Assembly: GCA_963707905.1 (NCBI GenBank)
Contig: CAVPSA010000055.1
Location: forward strand, 1 to 64,000
Direction of reading: 5' to 3'
DNA length: 64,000 bases
DNA from: DASXKD01 sp963707905
GTDB lineage: Bacteria > Actinomycetota > Actinomycetes > Streptosporangiales > Streptosporangiaceae
In this document: piece by piece, positions 34,699 through 43,323 of the stretch
Position numbering within the stretch: position 1 is the stretch's first letter
Layout: each line of letters opens with the position of its first letter
The notes under the pieces: generated by a model
The model's input: only the letters and a program-made list of their open reading frames with translations
What the model was told of the DNA's origin: nothing
Databases searched by the model: none
Program-made: the position numbers and the translations under genes

Positions 34699-35374
34699 TA
34701 TAACCGGCCACCGCGGACACGCCAAAGGCCACAGAACCGAGCAGGTTGAGCAGGGTGATCCACCAGGACCAGGAACGGGGCCGCCAGGCGGCCCAGCCGT
34801 GGCAGACCTCGTACCAGGCAAGTGCGCTGGCGACCAGGAAGCAGACCGAGCCGACGGCGTCCGGGCGCCATACGTGCTGGTGTGCCGTCTGCGCGCTCAG
34901 GTTGGCCCCCATCGCGACGCCGGTGCTGACGTTGAAGTACAACGTCCCGGCGAGTTGCACCGCGGTTGCCCACCAGTCGATGCGCCGCGGCTGGTAGACG
35001 AAGAACCGCCGGCGGCCGGGATTGTCCTGGGCGCCGGGCGCCGCGTCCACCGCCTCGCGGTAGGTGAGGAACGCCGCGGAGGTGAAGAACAGCGAGCCGG
35101 CGAAGTACGTCACCGAGTCCACGCGGACCCCGACAGCGCTGACATACCCGGGCACGGAACCCACCGCGAAAAGCATCGACCCCACGGCGAACAGGACGGC
35201 GATCCACCAGCCCCGGGCCCCGGGCGCCCACCAGGTCGAGCCGCCGCCGGAGGCTGCCCGCAGATGCTTGCGGTGGTGCCGGGACTCCCAGCGGACGAGC
35301 AGGCCGTCCTCGCGCCGGTGGTCGACGAACGTCGCGGCCCGCAGGCCACGATCGGGGCTTCTGTGCCCAGGCAT
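34508..35374 (-). CDS. YrhK-like multi-pass membrane protein
   Basis: 288 residues from ATG 35374. A short basic N-terminus leads into about eight hydrophobic segments built from a recurring pattern of paired helices with 'GS-x-x-F-x-x-G' character: VLFAVGSMLFAVGSVPGY (about 70), YFAGSLFFTSAAFLTY, VGSVCFLVASALAWYE, LLGSVAFGVSAVAGYI and VGAVCFLVGALLLLPE. This repeated unit resembles the YrhK domain. Its cellular role is unknown. The longer open frame to 36085 is only a shadow of the GNAT gene. It is convergent with the MFS gene and overlaps its end. Confidence 0.72.
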   Translation of the reverse strand: MPGHRSPDRGLRAATFVDHRREDGLLVRWESRHHRKHLRAASGGGSTWWAPGARGWWIAVLFAVGSMLFAVGSVPGYVSAVGVRVDSVTYFAGSLFFTSAAFLTYREAVDAAPGAQDNPGRRRFFVYQPRRIDWWATAVQLAGTLYFNVSTGVAMGANLSAQTAHQHVWRPDAVGSVCFLVASALAWYEVCHGWAAWRPRSWSWWITLLNLLGSVAFGVSAVAGYISPVTGQLRNAERANLGTFVGAVCFLVGALLLLPERTEEASGQATAPDDGGSMARQEPPPVTT

Positions 35375-35406
35375 GATCACATCATCGCCGCTGGAGCCGT
35401 GCGATG

Positions 35407-36162
35407 TCAGCCGGCGCCCGGCGCGATCCGGTAGTGGTACCTGTGGTGGCTCGTGAACCCGCAGCGTGCGTAGAGCGCACGGGCCGCCTCGTTGTCTTCC
35501 TCCACCTGGAGGTAGAGGCTGGCGGCGCCCTGGCCGGCGGCGGCACCGGCAAGCGCTGCGGTGATCGCGGTGGCCAGGCCGCTGCGCCGGTACCCGGGGT
35601 GGACCTCGACCGCGGTCAGCCCGCCCCAGCCGGCCGCGACGGCGACCCGGCCGATGGCGACGGTGCCGCCGTCGCGCCGGATGCTGGCGAACGCCTGAAA
35701 CGGTGCCGAGAGCAGCAGCCGGCCCGCGATCGGCGGCAGCTTCTGTCCCCGGTAGCGGTAGCGGCCGAGCCAGGCCTGGTCGGGCTCGGGCCGCAGTTCG
35801 GCCGCTGCGGCCGGACCGCTGCGCGCCACCTCGGCAGTCGCCGCGGTCATCACGACCGCCGGGCCGGACCGGGTCAGCCAGCCGCGCCGCGCGAGGAACC
35901 GGTCGAGGTGGCTGCCGCCCGGGCGCCCCAGCGGGTGGGGGACGGCGATCATCGGCGGCAGGCCGTGTGCGGCATACCAGCCGCACACGCCGGTGAGCGC
36001 ATCGGCCAGCGGCAGGCCGGGATCCCCCACCGCGAGCGCGCTGTTGGCCCTGCCGGTGAAGCCCTCCGCCGCGCGCAGCAGCCACCCGCCCAGCGGGGCT
36101 TCCTCCGGCGCACGCCAGCCCTGGGCTGCCACGGCCTCAAGCTCGGCGATGGTCACTGGCAT
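35407..36162 (-). CDS. GNAT-family N-acetyltransferase (Rv0428c-like)
   Basis: 251 residues from ATG 36162. A degenerate N-terminal half (GWRAPEEAPLGGWLLRAAEGF, about 16; ANSALAVGDPGLPL; SHLDRFLARRGW) precedes a C-terminal acetyl-CoA domain with GGLTAVEVHPGYRRSGLA (about 180, the pyrophosphate loop) and ALYARCGFTSHHRYHYR near the end. The two-part plan matches the Rv0428c group of mycobacterial GNATs. The acyl acceptor is not evident. A longer in-frame start at 36294 lacks support. Confidence 0.82.
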   Translation of the reverse strand: MPVTIAELEAVAAQGWRAPEEAPLGGWLLRAAEGFTGRANSALAVGDPGLPLADALTGVCGWYAAHGLPPMIAVPHPLGRPGGSHLDRFLARRGWLTRSGPAVVMTAATAEVARSGPAAAAELRPEPDQAWLGRYRYRGQKLPPIAGRLLLSAPFQAFASIRRDGGTVAIGRVAVAAGWGGLTAVEVHPGYRRSGLATAITAALAGAAAGQGAASLYLQVEEDNEAARALYARCGFTSHHRYHYRIAPGAG

Positions 36163-36297
36163 GGCAATGAGAATGCCAGCAGCACCGGCCATCCCCCAGC
36201 GTGGCCTGCCACGGGAAAGCATCGGCACCGCCGCCGCTACGGCCCGGCGCCGGCCGAGCCGCGCTGATGGCTTCGGGGCCGCGCGATCATGCACATG

Positions 36298-37266
36298 TCA
36301 GCCGAGCCAGCGCAGCCATGTCCCGTGCGGGTCGGTGTGCGCGAGCGGCGTGCGGCCGTCGCGGACGAGCAGCGCCGCGCTCTGTTCGCGGGCGGCCGGG
36401 GAGATGCCCGGCACCGTCCCTGGCACCTCGTTGGACAGCCAGACGGCCTGCAGGCCGCCGACCGCGGCGAAGAACCGCCACCGCTCGCCCGGCGCCACGT
36501 AGGTGAGCACGGAGGTGTGGTAGACCACCAGGGTCGCGTCCGCCGGCGCCTGGGCCGCCAGCGCGGGCAGGTCGGTGAGCAGGTCACCGCGGTGCACGGC
36601 CGGCGGATCCCGGCGGGCCGAGGCGATCGCGCGGGCCAGCCGTTCCTCCCGGTCGCCCTCGCCCGGCCAGACCAGGCAGGACAGCCAGCGCATGTCGTCG
36701 GCGTCGTTGACGTCAAGCGGGTTGAGGTCAAGCCCGGCCCGCCAGACGACCTCGGGAACCTCGGCCGGCAGCGGGACCGGGCCGCGCGGCTCACAGCGCA
36801 GCGTCGGCGCCTGCGGGTCGCGGCCGGCCAGCCGGTGCCCGGCGTAGTCGTAGGAGTAACGGTCCACCAGCAGGGTCAGCCCGGCGCTGGCGCCGACCTC
36901 GATCAGCGCCAGCGGCTGTGGTAGCTGGGCCAGGGCAGGCAGCAGCGTGGCACAGCGGGCCGGCTCGTTGGTCTGCGTGCGGTGGCTCAGTATCACCTCG
37001 GTGAGTTCCGCCCCGGAGCCGCTGACCAGGTCACGCAACTGCGGCAGGCCGGGCGGGGCGCCGAGCAGGTACCGCGCCGCCGCGAACAGCAGGTTGGGCT
37101 GGCGCTTGGCATACGGCAGCGCGGCCACGAAGCTCACCAGGGCCGCATCGCCGGCGACCGACTCGGCCAGCGCCTCATACGCCGGGGAGCGGCCGCGGGC
37201 CTCCTGCCGGGCGAACGCCCGGTACTCCGCCGCGATCTCCGCCGCGCCGTCCGCGCTCGTCGCCAC
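36298..37266 (-). CDS. DUF2332 family protein
   Basis: 322 residues from GTG 37266. It has the DUF2332 landmarks in order: YRAFARQEARGRSPAYEAL (about 14), LLFAAARYLLG, a segment with RTQTNEPARCATLLPAL (about 90), LIEVGASAGLTLLVDRYSY (a glycine-rich loop like that of Rossmann methyltransferases), and LVVYHTSVLTYV. The GASAGLTLL loop suggests S-adenosylmethionine binding, but no activity is established for the family as far as I know. The upstream open frame to 37821 is the antisense of the sigma-factor gene. Confidence 0.82.
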   Translation of the reverse strand: MATSADGAAEIAAEYRAFARQEARGRSPAYEALAESVAGDAALVSFVAALPYAKRQPNLLFAAARYLLGAPPGLPQLRDLVSGSGAELTEVILSHRTQTNEPARCATLLPALAQLPQPLALIEVGASAGLTLLVDRYSYDYAGHRLAGRDPQAPTLRCEPRGPVPLPAEVPEVVWRAGLDLNPLDVNDADDMRWLSCLVWPGEGDREERLARAIASARRDPPAVHRGDLLTDLPALAAQAPADATLVVYHTSVLTYVAPGERWRFFAAVGGLQAVWLSNEVPGTVPGISPAAREQSAALLVRDGRTPLAHTDPHGTWLRWLG

Positions 37267-37362
37267 TTCCCGGACACTAGCCCACCTCGCCGGGCCGGTC
37301 TCCGCCTGGGAGCCGGGCTGGCATGACCGGCCGGGCGCCCAGGTAACCGCCGCGCGGCCGCT

Positions 37363-37887
37363 GTGCGTTGGAAGGACGTGGGAGCCAACCGGCCGGACTT
37401 CGCGGAGTTCTACCGCAGGTCCAAAGATGAGTGCCTGTTCACCGTCCTGGTGAGCGTCGGTGACCACGACCTTGCGCAGGATCTGGTGGCCGAGGCGTTC
37501 GCCCGGGCGTGGGCGCGCTGGCGCACGGTCGGCAGGCATCCGGCGCCGGCCGCGTGGGTGGTCCGGACCGCGCTGAACGCGCACGTCTCCCGGTGGCGGC
37601 GGCACCGCCGGGAGGTGCCGATGGCCGACCCCGGCGGGCTCGCGGACCGGGCCGCGGCCGGTGAGACGTTCGGCGGCCCGGTCGATCCGCGGATCATGGC
37701 GGCGCTGCTGCGGCTGCCCGAACGGCAGCGGCAGGTCGTCGCGCTGCGGCTGTTCCTCGACCTGGACACCGCCCGCACCGCGGCGGCGCTCGGCATCGCG
37801 CCGGGCACCGTCCAGGCGCACCTGGGCCGCGCCATCGCCGCGTTGCGCGCCGAACTCATGCCCGAACAGAAGGAGATTCCGTCATGA
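37363..37887 (+). CDS. ECF sigma factor (SigE-like family)
   Basis: 174 residues from GTG 37363. Region 2 is DFAEFYRRSKDECLFTVLV to LVAEAFARAWARW (about 12-55), and region 4 is LPERQRQVVALRLFLDLD followed by a helix-turn-helix ALGIAPGTVQAHLGRAI (about 135-155). It would direct RNA polymerase to a small regulon. The next gene overlaps its end by ATGA (37884-37887) and encodes a single-pass membrane protein, the standard place for an anti-sigma partner. Start choice is uncertain; GTG 37378 is a second candidate. Confidence 0.85.
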   Translation: MRWKDVGANRPDFAEFYRRSKDECLFTVLVSVGDHDLAQDLVAEAFARAWARWRTVGRHPAPAAWVVRTALNAHVSRWRRHRREVPMADPGGLADRAAAGETFGGPVDPRIMAALLRLPERQRQVVALRLFLDLDTARTAAALGIAPGTVQAHLGRAIAALRAELMPEQKEIPS

Positions 37888-38450
37888 CCGACGACGACCT
37901 GATCACCCTGGTACGGGAGCAGCGCGCCAGCGTGCCGATGACGACCCCGGTGGCGGAGATCGTCAGCCGCGGCAAGGCGCTGCGGGCCCGCCGCCGGATT
38001 CCCGGCCTGGCCGCCGGGGCGCTGGCGGTGGCGGCCGCGGCCGCGCTCGCGGTGACCGCGCTACTGCCCGCCAGCCACCAGCCCGGCCGGCAGCCACCTG
38101 CCCGGTTGGCGGCCTGGACGGTGACCAAGCAGGCCGACGGCACCATCACGGTGACCGTCCGGCAGTTGCGTGACCCGGCGGGCCTGCAGCGCAGGCTGCG
38201 CGCCGACGGAGTGCCGGCCAGCGTCACGTTCTTCGGCCATGAGCCGCGCGCCTGCCAGCGGTACCCGAGAATGAGCGCGGTCTTGATGGCCGAGGTGTTC
38301 GGCGGTCACGGGCCGCCCGTGGTGATCCACCCCAAGGCCCTGCCGCACGGGGCCGGCATCCAGCTCAACCCCGGGCACTATCCGCCCGGCGCCCCGATCG
38401 CGCTGGCGGCCGGCCTGGTGCGGGCCAGCCCGGGGTGCACAGGAAGCTGA
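37884..38450 (+). CDS. single-pass membrane protein, probable sigma-factor partner
   Basis: 188 residues. The cytoplasmic N-terminus (MTDDDLITLVREQRASVPM) has the short helical pattern often seen in proteins encoded after SigE-type factors. One membrane helix follows (GLAAGALAVAAAAALAVTALLP, about 38-60), then an exported C-terminus with TVTKQADGTITVTVRQLRDPAGLQ (about 90) and one pair of cysteines (CQRYP and the C-terminal SPGCTGS). It is translationally coupled to the sigma gene. No zinc-binding anti-sigma motif (HxxxCxxC) is seen, so the anti-sigma role is inference from position. Confidence 0.72.
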   Translation: MTDDDLITLVREQRASVPMTTPVAEIVSRGKALRARRRIPGLAAGALAVAAAAALAVTALLPASHQPGRQPPARLAAWTVTKQADGTITVTVRQLRDPAGLQRRLRADGVPASVTFFGHEPRACQRYPRMSAVLMAEVFGGHGPPVVIHPKALPHGAGIQLNPGHYPPGAPIALAAGLVRASPGCTGS

Positions 38451-38480
38451 ATCGCACCGGCAACAGACCGTCAGGCCACG

Positions 38481-38504
38481 GGCCGCGCCGCACCAGGCGC
38501 GGCC
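38481..38504. terminator. hairpin terminator after the sigma-factor operon
   Basis: GGCCGCGCC (38481-38489) and GGCGCGGCC (38496-38504) are exact complements with a six-base loop, followed by CTTTGC. It lies 30 bases after the stop at 38450. Confidence 0.65.
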
Positions 38505-38580
38505 CTTTGCCCGTTCCGGGCTGGCCCACGGCCCGCAGGCCGGGCCGCCCGGCCTGCGGGCGATCCCCCGGCAGGCAAAG

Positions 38581-38613
38581 CGCCGCCCCGGCCAGGGCCT
38601 GGCCGGGGCGGCG
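38581..38613. terminator. strong 16-bp bidirectional hairpin
   Basis: CGCCGCCCCGGCCAGG (38581-38596) pairs perfectly with CCTGGCCGGGGCGGCG (38598-38613) around one base (effectively a small loop). It sits ten bases beyond the stop of the minus-strand glycine-rich gene and faces the plus-strand operon, so it probably serves both. Confidence 0.65.
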
Positions 38614-38622
38614 GCACTGATG

Positions 38623-40055
38623 TCAGTGCTTGCGGATGATCGCCTTGTCGGTGCTGGTGTTGTCAGCAGGCGTCTTGTCGCTCGGGGACACCGTCGCGGT
38701 GGCAAACCGCGTCTTCCCCGCCCTTGGGTTGACCCACACCGTGACCGTGATCATGGTGCGCCTACCGGCGCCCAGCGGTGTCGACCGCGTGCACGACGTG
38801 GCAAGGACCTGCTTGTGGCACTGCCAGCCGGTGCCCTTGCCGCCCTGGACCATCAGGATTCCGCGCCCGGTGGCCAGGGTGACCACCATGGGATGCGCCT
38901 TGACGGTCGCGGCCGTCCCGGTGTTGGTGACCCAGATCCCGTAGGTGCCCAGCCGGTGGTGCTGGAACACGCCCTGGTGCTTGAGGAAGACCTTCAGGTC
39001 CGAGCTACCAACCGGCGGCGGCGGCCCGGGGACCGTGTAGGTGATGCTGACCTCCGCCGCGGTCGAGCCGTGACCGGCCCGACGTCGGTGCCGAAGCTGG
39101 AGCCGGCGCCCCCGCCGCCGCCGCCGCCCCAGTGGCGGCGCCAACGGCCATGGCGGAGCCGCCGCCACCGCTGCCGCCGCCGGCCAGGCCGCCGCCGCCG
39201 CCGCCCGCGCCGATGGTGATAGTGCCAGGGAGCGTGATGCCGTTGCCGCCGGTGCCCAGAACACCGGCGACGCCGTTGGTTCCGTCGCCGCCGCCGACCA
39301 GGCCGTCAATGCCTTTCGCCCCGAAGGTGCCGCCCGTGATTCCGGTGGCAGCGCCCCCGCCATGCCCGCCGCCTTCCGGTCCGACGCCGCAGGGGAGGCC
39401 GTTGCCGCCGGCCGCGGCCGCGTCCCCGCCGTTACCGCCGGCGCTGGTGACGCCCGCACAGGCCGCGGCGGGGGCGGAGCCGCCGCCCCCGCCGCCCCCG
39501 CCGCCCCCGGCGACGATCAGCCGGGAGGCCAAGGTGCTGGCGTTGGAGTTCGTGAGGGTCCGGATGTCGGAGGCGCCGCCCCCGCCGCCGCCGCCAGTGT
39601 CCCGGCGACCGCGCCGGGCGAGCCGACCGCGCCGCCGTTGAAGCCGCCGCCGCCGCCCGCATCGGCGGTGCCGCCCAGGCCGACGCCGCCGACCTCGACG
39701 AACAAGGTGGTGCCCGGGGTCACCGCGAGGTGCCGAGAGACCTGCTCGCCCTCGCCGCCGGTGCCGCCGTGCGCCGCCGACCGGGGTGAATCCGCTACCG
39801 CCGGCCGCGCCGATGGCGATCACGTTGATCGAGGTCACCCCGGACGGGACGGTGAACGTCTGCTCCAGCCCCCGTGGGGCTGTAGACGATCGTGGTGCTG
39901 TTGGTGACGGTGTGCCCGGCAGGGGGCAGCGAATGCGCGGGAACAGCGCCCGCCGGTGCCGCCGTAGCCAGGCCTGCCGCCGCCATGGTGGCCAAGCCGG
40001 CCAGTGCCGCCATGGGGCGGCCGGCCGGGGCCAGGCGCGGTATGAGTTTATTCAT
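38623..40055 (-). pseudogene. secreted glycine-rich protein with C-terminal beta domain, frameshifted
   Basis: ATG 40055 starts a signal peptide (LAGLATMAAAGLATAAPAGAVPA). Coding sense then moves between frames at about 39840, 39760, 39590 and 39090. Pieced together it reads: NSTTIVYSPTG; INVIAIGAAGGSGFTPVGG; VTPGTTLFVEVGGVGLGG; GASDIRTLTNSNAS; long Gly runs; then a C-terminal domain (LKVFLKHQGVFQHHRLG to VSPSDKTPADNTSTDK) ending IIRKH at 38623. The first half matches the family of glycine-rich domains with 'VEVGG' and 'GGGASDIR' motifs in surface proteins. At least four shifts in GC-rich tracts suggest sequence errors as much as decay. Confidence 0.7.
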
Positions 40056-40531
40056 GGATGAACCTTCCCCCTTGCCTGGAATACCAGGCTCGGTCCCTTA
40101 TCTCACCCCTGATCGATTTAAACGCGTTCCGTTGCTGGCGGCCTGCTTTGGCATTTTTGTGTCCTCGCCCGTGGCTGCGGCAATTGAGCGTATGCCCAGC
40201 CTGGCAGCCAGATCGTGGCCTTCCCCGCCCCCGTACTGCCGTCCGGATCGAGCAAAATGACCCGGCTTGGCGAGGTCAAATTCCAGCATTCCGTACTCCC
40301 CAAGGCACGGATTCCCCTATACGCGTTTCGCAATTATAAACATATTGCCGCGGCGAAACTATGAGGGGCCATGCCGGTTGTTTACGCGCGCCAGGCACGA
40401 GTTGCTGGCCAGCTTGGCGCAGGCCCCGGTGCCGCACTCGATGGCACCGGGACAAAGCAGCCGAAATTATGTATTCCGGGTAAACCGCTTCTCTGGCATC
40501 CTGAATGTCAACGGCCGGTCAAGGGGGAGCC
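40056..40531. other. divergent intergenic region between two glycine-rich protein genes
   Basis: About 475 bases, clearly lower in GC than its flanks. AT-rich patches include GATTTAAACG near 40110, AATTATAAACATATTG near 40335 and AAATTATGTATTCCGG near 40465. The last two are plausible places for the promoter of the plus-strand gene. AAGGGGGAGCC immediately precedes ATG 40532. No hairpin, RNA gene or open frame is convincing here. Confidence 0.45.
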
Positions 40532-41719
40532 ATGGACGGTCGTCGTTTCCGGTCGGCAGGGTTCAGATTCCTGGCAACGCCTCGCGCTGTGGCGGCGGCC
40601 CTGTTGTGGGGCCCTGCCGCGCTGGCTGTGCCGGGCGGGCCCGCGGCGACCAAGGTGCTCACCACGTGCGCCTTCACCGCCCTGAAGAGCGCCGTGGCGG
40701 CGGGCGGCACGATCGACTACGGGGTCAACTGCACGTCCCCGGCGGTGAACTTCACCGCCACGATCAAGGTCCCTGCGGGCCTGACCGCTGATGTGGAGGC
40801 CAACGGGCACTCCGTCACCTTCGATGGCGTTGGCAAGGTGCGCCTGTTCCAGGTGACCGGGGGCAAGCTCACTATCGGCGGGATCTCGCTGTTCAATGCC
40901 GCGGTGTCGACCGCGAGCGGCGCGAACGGCGGCACCGGCGCGGACGGTACGCCCGGGACGGCCGGGACCAACGGCGCCAACGGGGCCAGTGGCACGTCCC
41001 CCGGCCAGGCGGGCGGGCCGGGCCAGGCGGGCGGCGCGGGCGGCAACGCCACCGCGGGCAAGGCCGGCGGCGCGGGCAAGAACTCCACACTGGCCCGGGG
41101 CGCGGCGCTGCTGATCACTTCGGGCACCGTGACCCTCACCAATGACAGCCTCACCGACGACATCGTGACCGCTGGCAACGGAGGCAATGGCGGTAACGGA
41201 GGTGGCGGCCGTGCGGGCGGCGGCGGCGGAGTCGGCGGCGCCGGCGGCGCCGGGGCAGCGGGAGCGCCCAGCAGCATTGGCGGCGCCGGCGGGGCCGGCG
41301 GCAAGGGCGGGAACGGGGCGCCCGGCTCGGTCGGCGGGGTCGGCGGCAAGGCCGGTGCCGGCGGGGCCGCCCAGGGCGGTGCGGTGTGGAACGCGGGGAC
41401 GCTCACCGTGTCGGGCTGCACCTTCGGCAGGACTCGGCCGTGGGCGGCAACGGCGGTTCCGGTGGCCCGGGCGGTTCCGGCGGCCAGAGCGGCGGCGGTG
41501 GCGGCGGCGGGGAAGGCGGTTCCGGCAATCTCGGTGGCAGCGCCCCAGCCAGTGGCGGTACCGGTGGCGACGGTGGGGCAGGCGGCAACGGCGGGGAGAA
41601 CGGGACCAACGCGGCCGGTGGCGCCGGTGGGGCAGGCGGGGCGGCCGGCGCGGCCGGCCAGGCCCAGGGCGGCGCGATCTACAACACCGGGATGCTGCAG
41701 ATCACCGGCAGCACCCTGA
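40532..41719 (+). CDS. secreted glycine-rich beta-helix protein, N-terminal part
   Basis: ATG 40532 follows GGGGGAG. A signal peptide (GFRFLATPRAVAAALLWGPAALA) is followed by a compact domain with TCAFTALKSAVAAGGTIDYGVNC, typical of the start of right-handed beta-helix adhesin-like proteins, then KLTIGGISLFNAAV. Gly-Gly-X-rich segments begin at about residue 120 and alternate with short helix-turn strands such as ARGAALLITSGTVTLTNDSL and QGGAVWNAGTLTVSGCTFG. After 41429 one C is missing and this frame degenerates into Ala/Arg-rich sequence; the protein continues in the frame listed next. Confidence 0.72.
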   Translation: MDGRRFRSAGFRFLATPRAVAAALLWGPAALAVPGGPAATKVLTTCAFTALKSAVAAGGTIDYGVNCTSPAVNFTATIKVPAGLTADVEANGHSVTFDGVGKVRLFQVTGGKLTIGGISLFNAAVSTASGANGGTGADGTPGTAGTNGANGASGTSPGQAGGPGQAGGAGGNATAGKAGGAGKNSTLARGAALLITSGTVTLTNDSLTDDIVTAGNGGNGGNGGGGRAGGGGGVGGAGGAGAAGAPSSIGGAGGAGGKGGNGAPGSVGGVGGKAGAGGAAQGGAVWNAGTLTVSGCTFGRTRPWAATAVPVARAVPAARAAAVAAAGKAVPAISVAAPQPVAVPVATVGQAATAGRTGPTRPVAPVGQAGRPARPARPRAARSTTPGCCRSPAAP

Positions 41720-43323
41720 ACAACAACCGCGTGGTTGCCGGGTCCGGTGGCAGCGGCGGTCCGGGCGGTGAGGGCGGCACCGTCGGCGATCCGGGCGGCC
41801 CCGGGGAAAGCGGCGCGGGTGGCGGCGGAGGAGCAGGCGCCAAGAGTGGCGGTGGCGGTGCCGGGGCCCAGGCCGGCACGCCGGGGACCGTCAATCCGAC
41901 CGTCCCCGCCGCGGGCAAGGGTGGCGCGTCCGGCAGCGGGGCGGCGGGCGGCACCGCCCAGGGTGGCGCCGTGTTCAGCTCGGGCACGTTGAACACCCTG
42001 ACCGGGACCAGCTTCTCCAGCGACCACGCGGACGGCGGCGAAGGCGGCAGCGCCGGGACCGCGGGCCTGGGCGGCGGCGCCACCAACCAGAACGGCAACG
42101 GCGGACCGGGCGGCTTCGGCGGTGGCGGCGGGCCGGCTGGCACCCAGGGCGCGGAGGGCGCCCCCGGGCATAGCGGCGCCAACGGCGGCACCGCGCCGGT
42201 CGGCCCGGCCGGTGGCGCAGGCGGCGCGGGCGGCACCAACGGCGCCGGCGGTCCGGGTGAAGGCGGGGCCGTGTACAACAGCGGCTCGGCCGATCTCGGT
42301 ACTACCGCGGCCCCCGACCATTTCATCTCCAACCAGGCCGTCGGTGGCACCGCGAGCACGAGCGCCACCGCGGGCAGCAGTGGTTCCGCCCAGAACGGCG
42401 GCAGCGGCGGCCTCGGCGGCGGCGGCGGCTGGGGCGGCGGCAACGGTGCGCAGAGCGGTAACGGCGGCAACGGCGCGGGCGGTGCGGCAGCAGGCCACGC
42501 GGGAGCCGTGGGAGCCGGGTTCACCGGCGGCGCCGGCGGAGCGGGCCTCGGCGGCGCGGTCTACGGCAACGGCTCGGGCAGCGGCGCCCAGCTCACCGTG
42601 ACCGGCGACACGTTCTCGGGCAACACGGCCACGGGCGCGACCGGCTCGTCGGCGTGGTTCGGCGGCTCGGGCGGCAATGGCGGCGGCGGTGGCAACGGCG
42701 GGCCCGGCGGGGGCGGCGGCGACGGCGGTGGCGACATAATCGGCAACGGTGGCGTCGGCGCGGCCGGGGTGAACGGCGTAACGGGCGCGGCAGGCGGCAA
42801 GGGCGGCGCCGGAGGCGCCGGCGGCCTCGCCGAAGGCGGCGGGATCTACGCCACCGGGTCGCTCAGCATCACCGGCAACTCCTTCGCCACCGAGTCCGCG
42901 GCCGGCGGCGCCGGTGGGATCGGCGGCCACGGCGGCAACGGCGGAACCGGCGGCGGCGGTGGCGCCGGCGGCCCGGGCGGGGAGAACGGCACCGACACGG
43001 CGCAGGCGCCCGACGGAGCCAACGGCAACGGCGCCAATGGCGGGAACGGCGGCGCGGGCGGGATTGGCGGCAAGGGCGGCAACGCCGACGGCGGCGCCGT
43101 GTTCAGCGTCTCGCCGCCGGTGGCCGACTCCGGCAACACGTTCACCGGCGACACCGTGACCGGCGGCGCGGGCGGCGCCCTGGGCACCGGCGGGTCCGGC
43201 GGTGGCGGCGGCCAGCCAGGTGGCGGACCCGGTGCGCCGGGAACCGCAGGGAACCCGGGATCGACCGGCGCCAACGGCACCGCGGGCGCGGTGGGCACCG
43301 CGACCAACCCCGACCAGAACTGA
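41386..43323 (+). CDS. secreted glycine-rich beta-helix protein, C-terminal part
   Basis: Meaningful from about 41430 (QDSAVGGNGGSGG) to the stop at 43323, about 630 residues. Five beta-helix-like turns recur, each starting QGGA or EGGA: QGGAIYNTGMLQITGSTLNN, QGGAVFSSGTLNTLTGTSF, EGGAVYNSGSADLGTT, GGAVYGNGSGSGAQLTVTG and EGGGIYATGSLSITGNSF, with a last one DGGAVFSVSPPVADSGNTF. Between them lie 50-90-residue stretches of GGxGG sequence. Joined to the first part the protein is about 930 residues, secreted, with no membrane anchor or sorting signal seen. Its extreme GC content favours sequencing indels. Confidence 0.72.
   Translation: MERGDAHRVGLHLRQDSAVGGNGGSGGPGGSGGQSGGGGGGGEGGSGNLGGSAPASGGTGGDGGAGGNGGENGTNAAGGAGGAGGAAGAAGQAQGGAIYNTGMLQITGSTLNNNRVVAGSGGSGGPGGEGGTVGDPGGPGESGAGGGGGAGAKSGGGGAGAQAGTPGTVNPTVPAAGKGGASGSGAAGGTAQGGAVFSSGTLNTLTGTSFSSDHADGGEGGSAGTAGLGGGATNQNGNGGPGGFGGGGGPAGTQGAEGAPGHSGANGGTAPVGPAGGAGGAGGTNGAGGPGEGGAVYNSGSADLGTTAAPDHFISNQAVGGTASTSATAGSSGSAQNGGSGGLGGGGGWGGGNGAQSGNGGNGAGGAAAGHAGAVGAGFTGGAGGAGLGGAVYGNGSGSGAQLTVTGDTFSGNTATGATGSSAWFGGSGGNGGGGGNGGPGGGGGDGGGDIIGNGGVGAAGVNGVTGAAGGKGGAGGAGGLAEGGGIYATGSLSITGNSFATESAAGGAGGIGGHGGNGGTGGGGGAGGPGGENGTDTAQAPDGANGNGANGGNGGAGGIGGKGGNADGGAVFSVSPPVADSGNTFTGDTVTGGAGGALGTGGSGGGGGQPGGGPGAPGTAGNPGSTGANGTAGAVGTATNPDQN

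Noticed and set aside
37884..38450. Zinc-binding anti-sigma factor
   Set aside because: The position fits, but the HxxxCxxC motif is absent, so I kept the neutral name.
40900..43320. CRISPR-like or satellite repeat array
   Set aside because: The repetition is of GGC/GGx codons within an open frame with variable unit length; there are no uniform repeats and spacers.
40532..43323. PE_PGRS protein
   Set aside because: The Gly-rich composition fits but there is no N-terminal PE domain; instead there is a cleavable signal peptide and beta-helix motifs.
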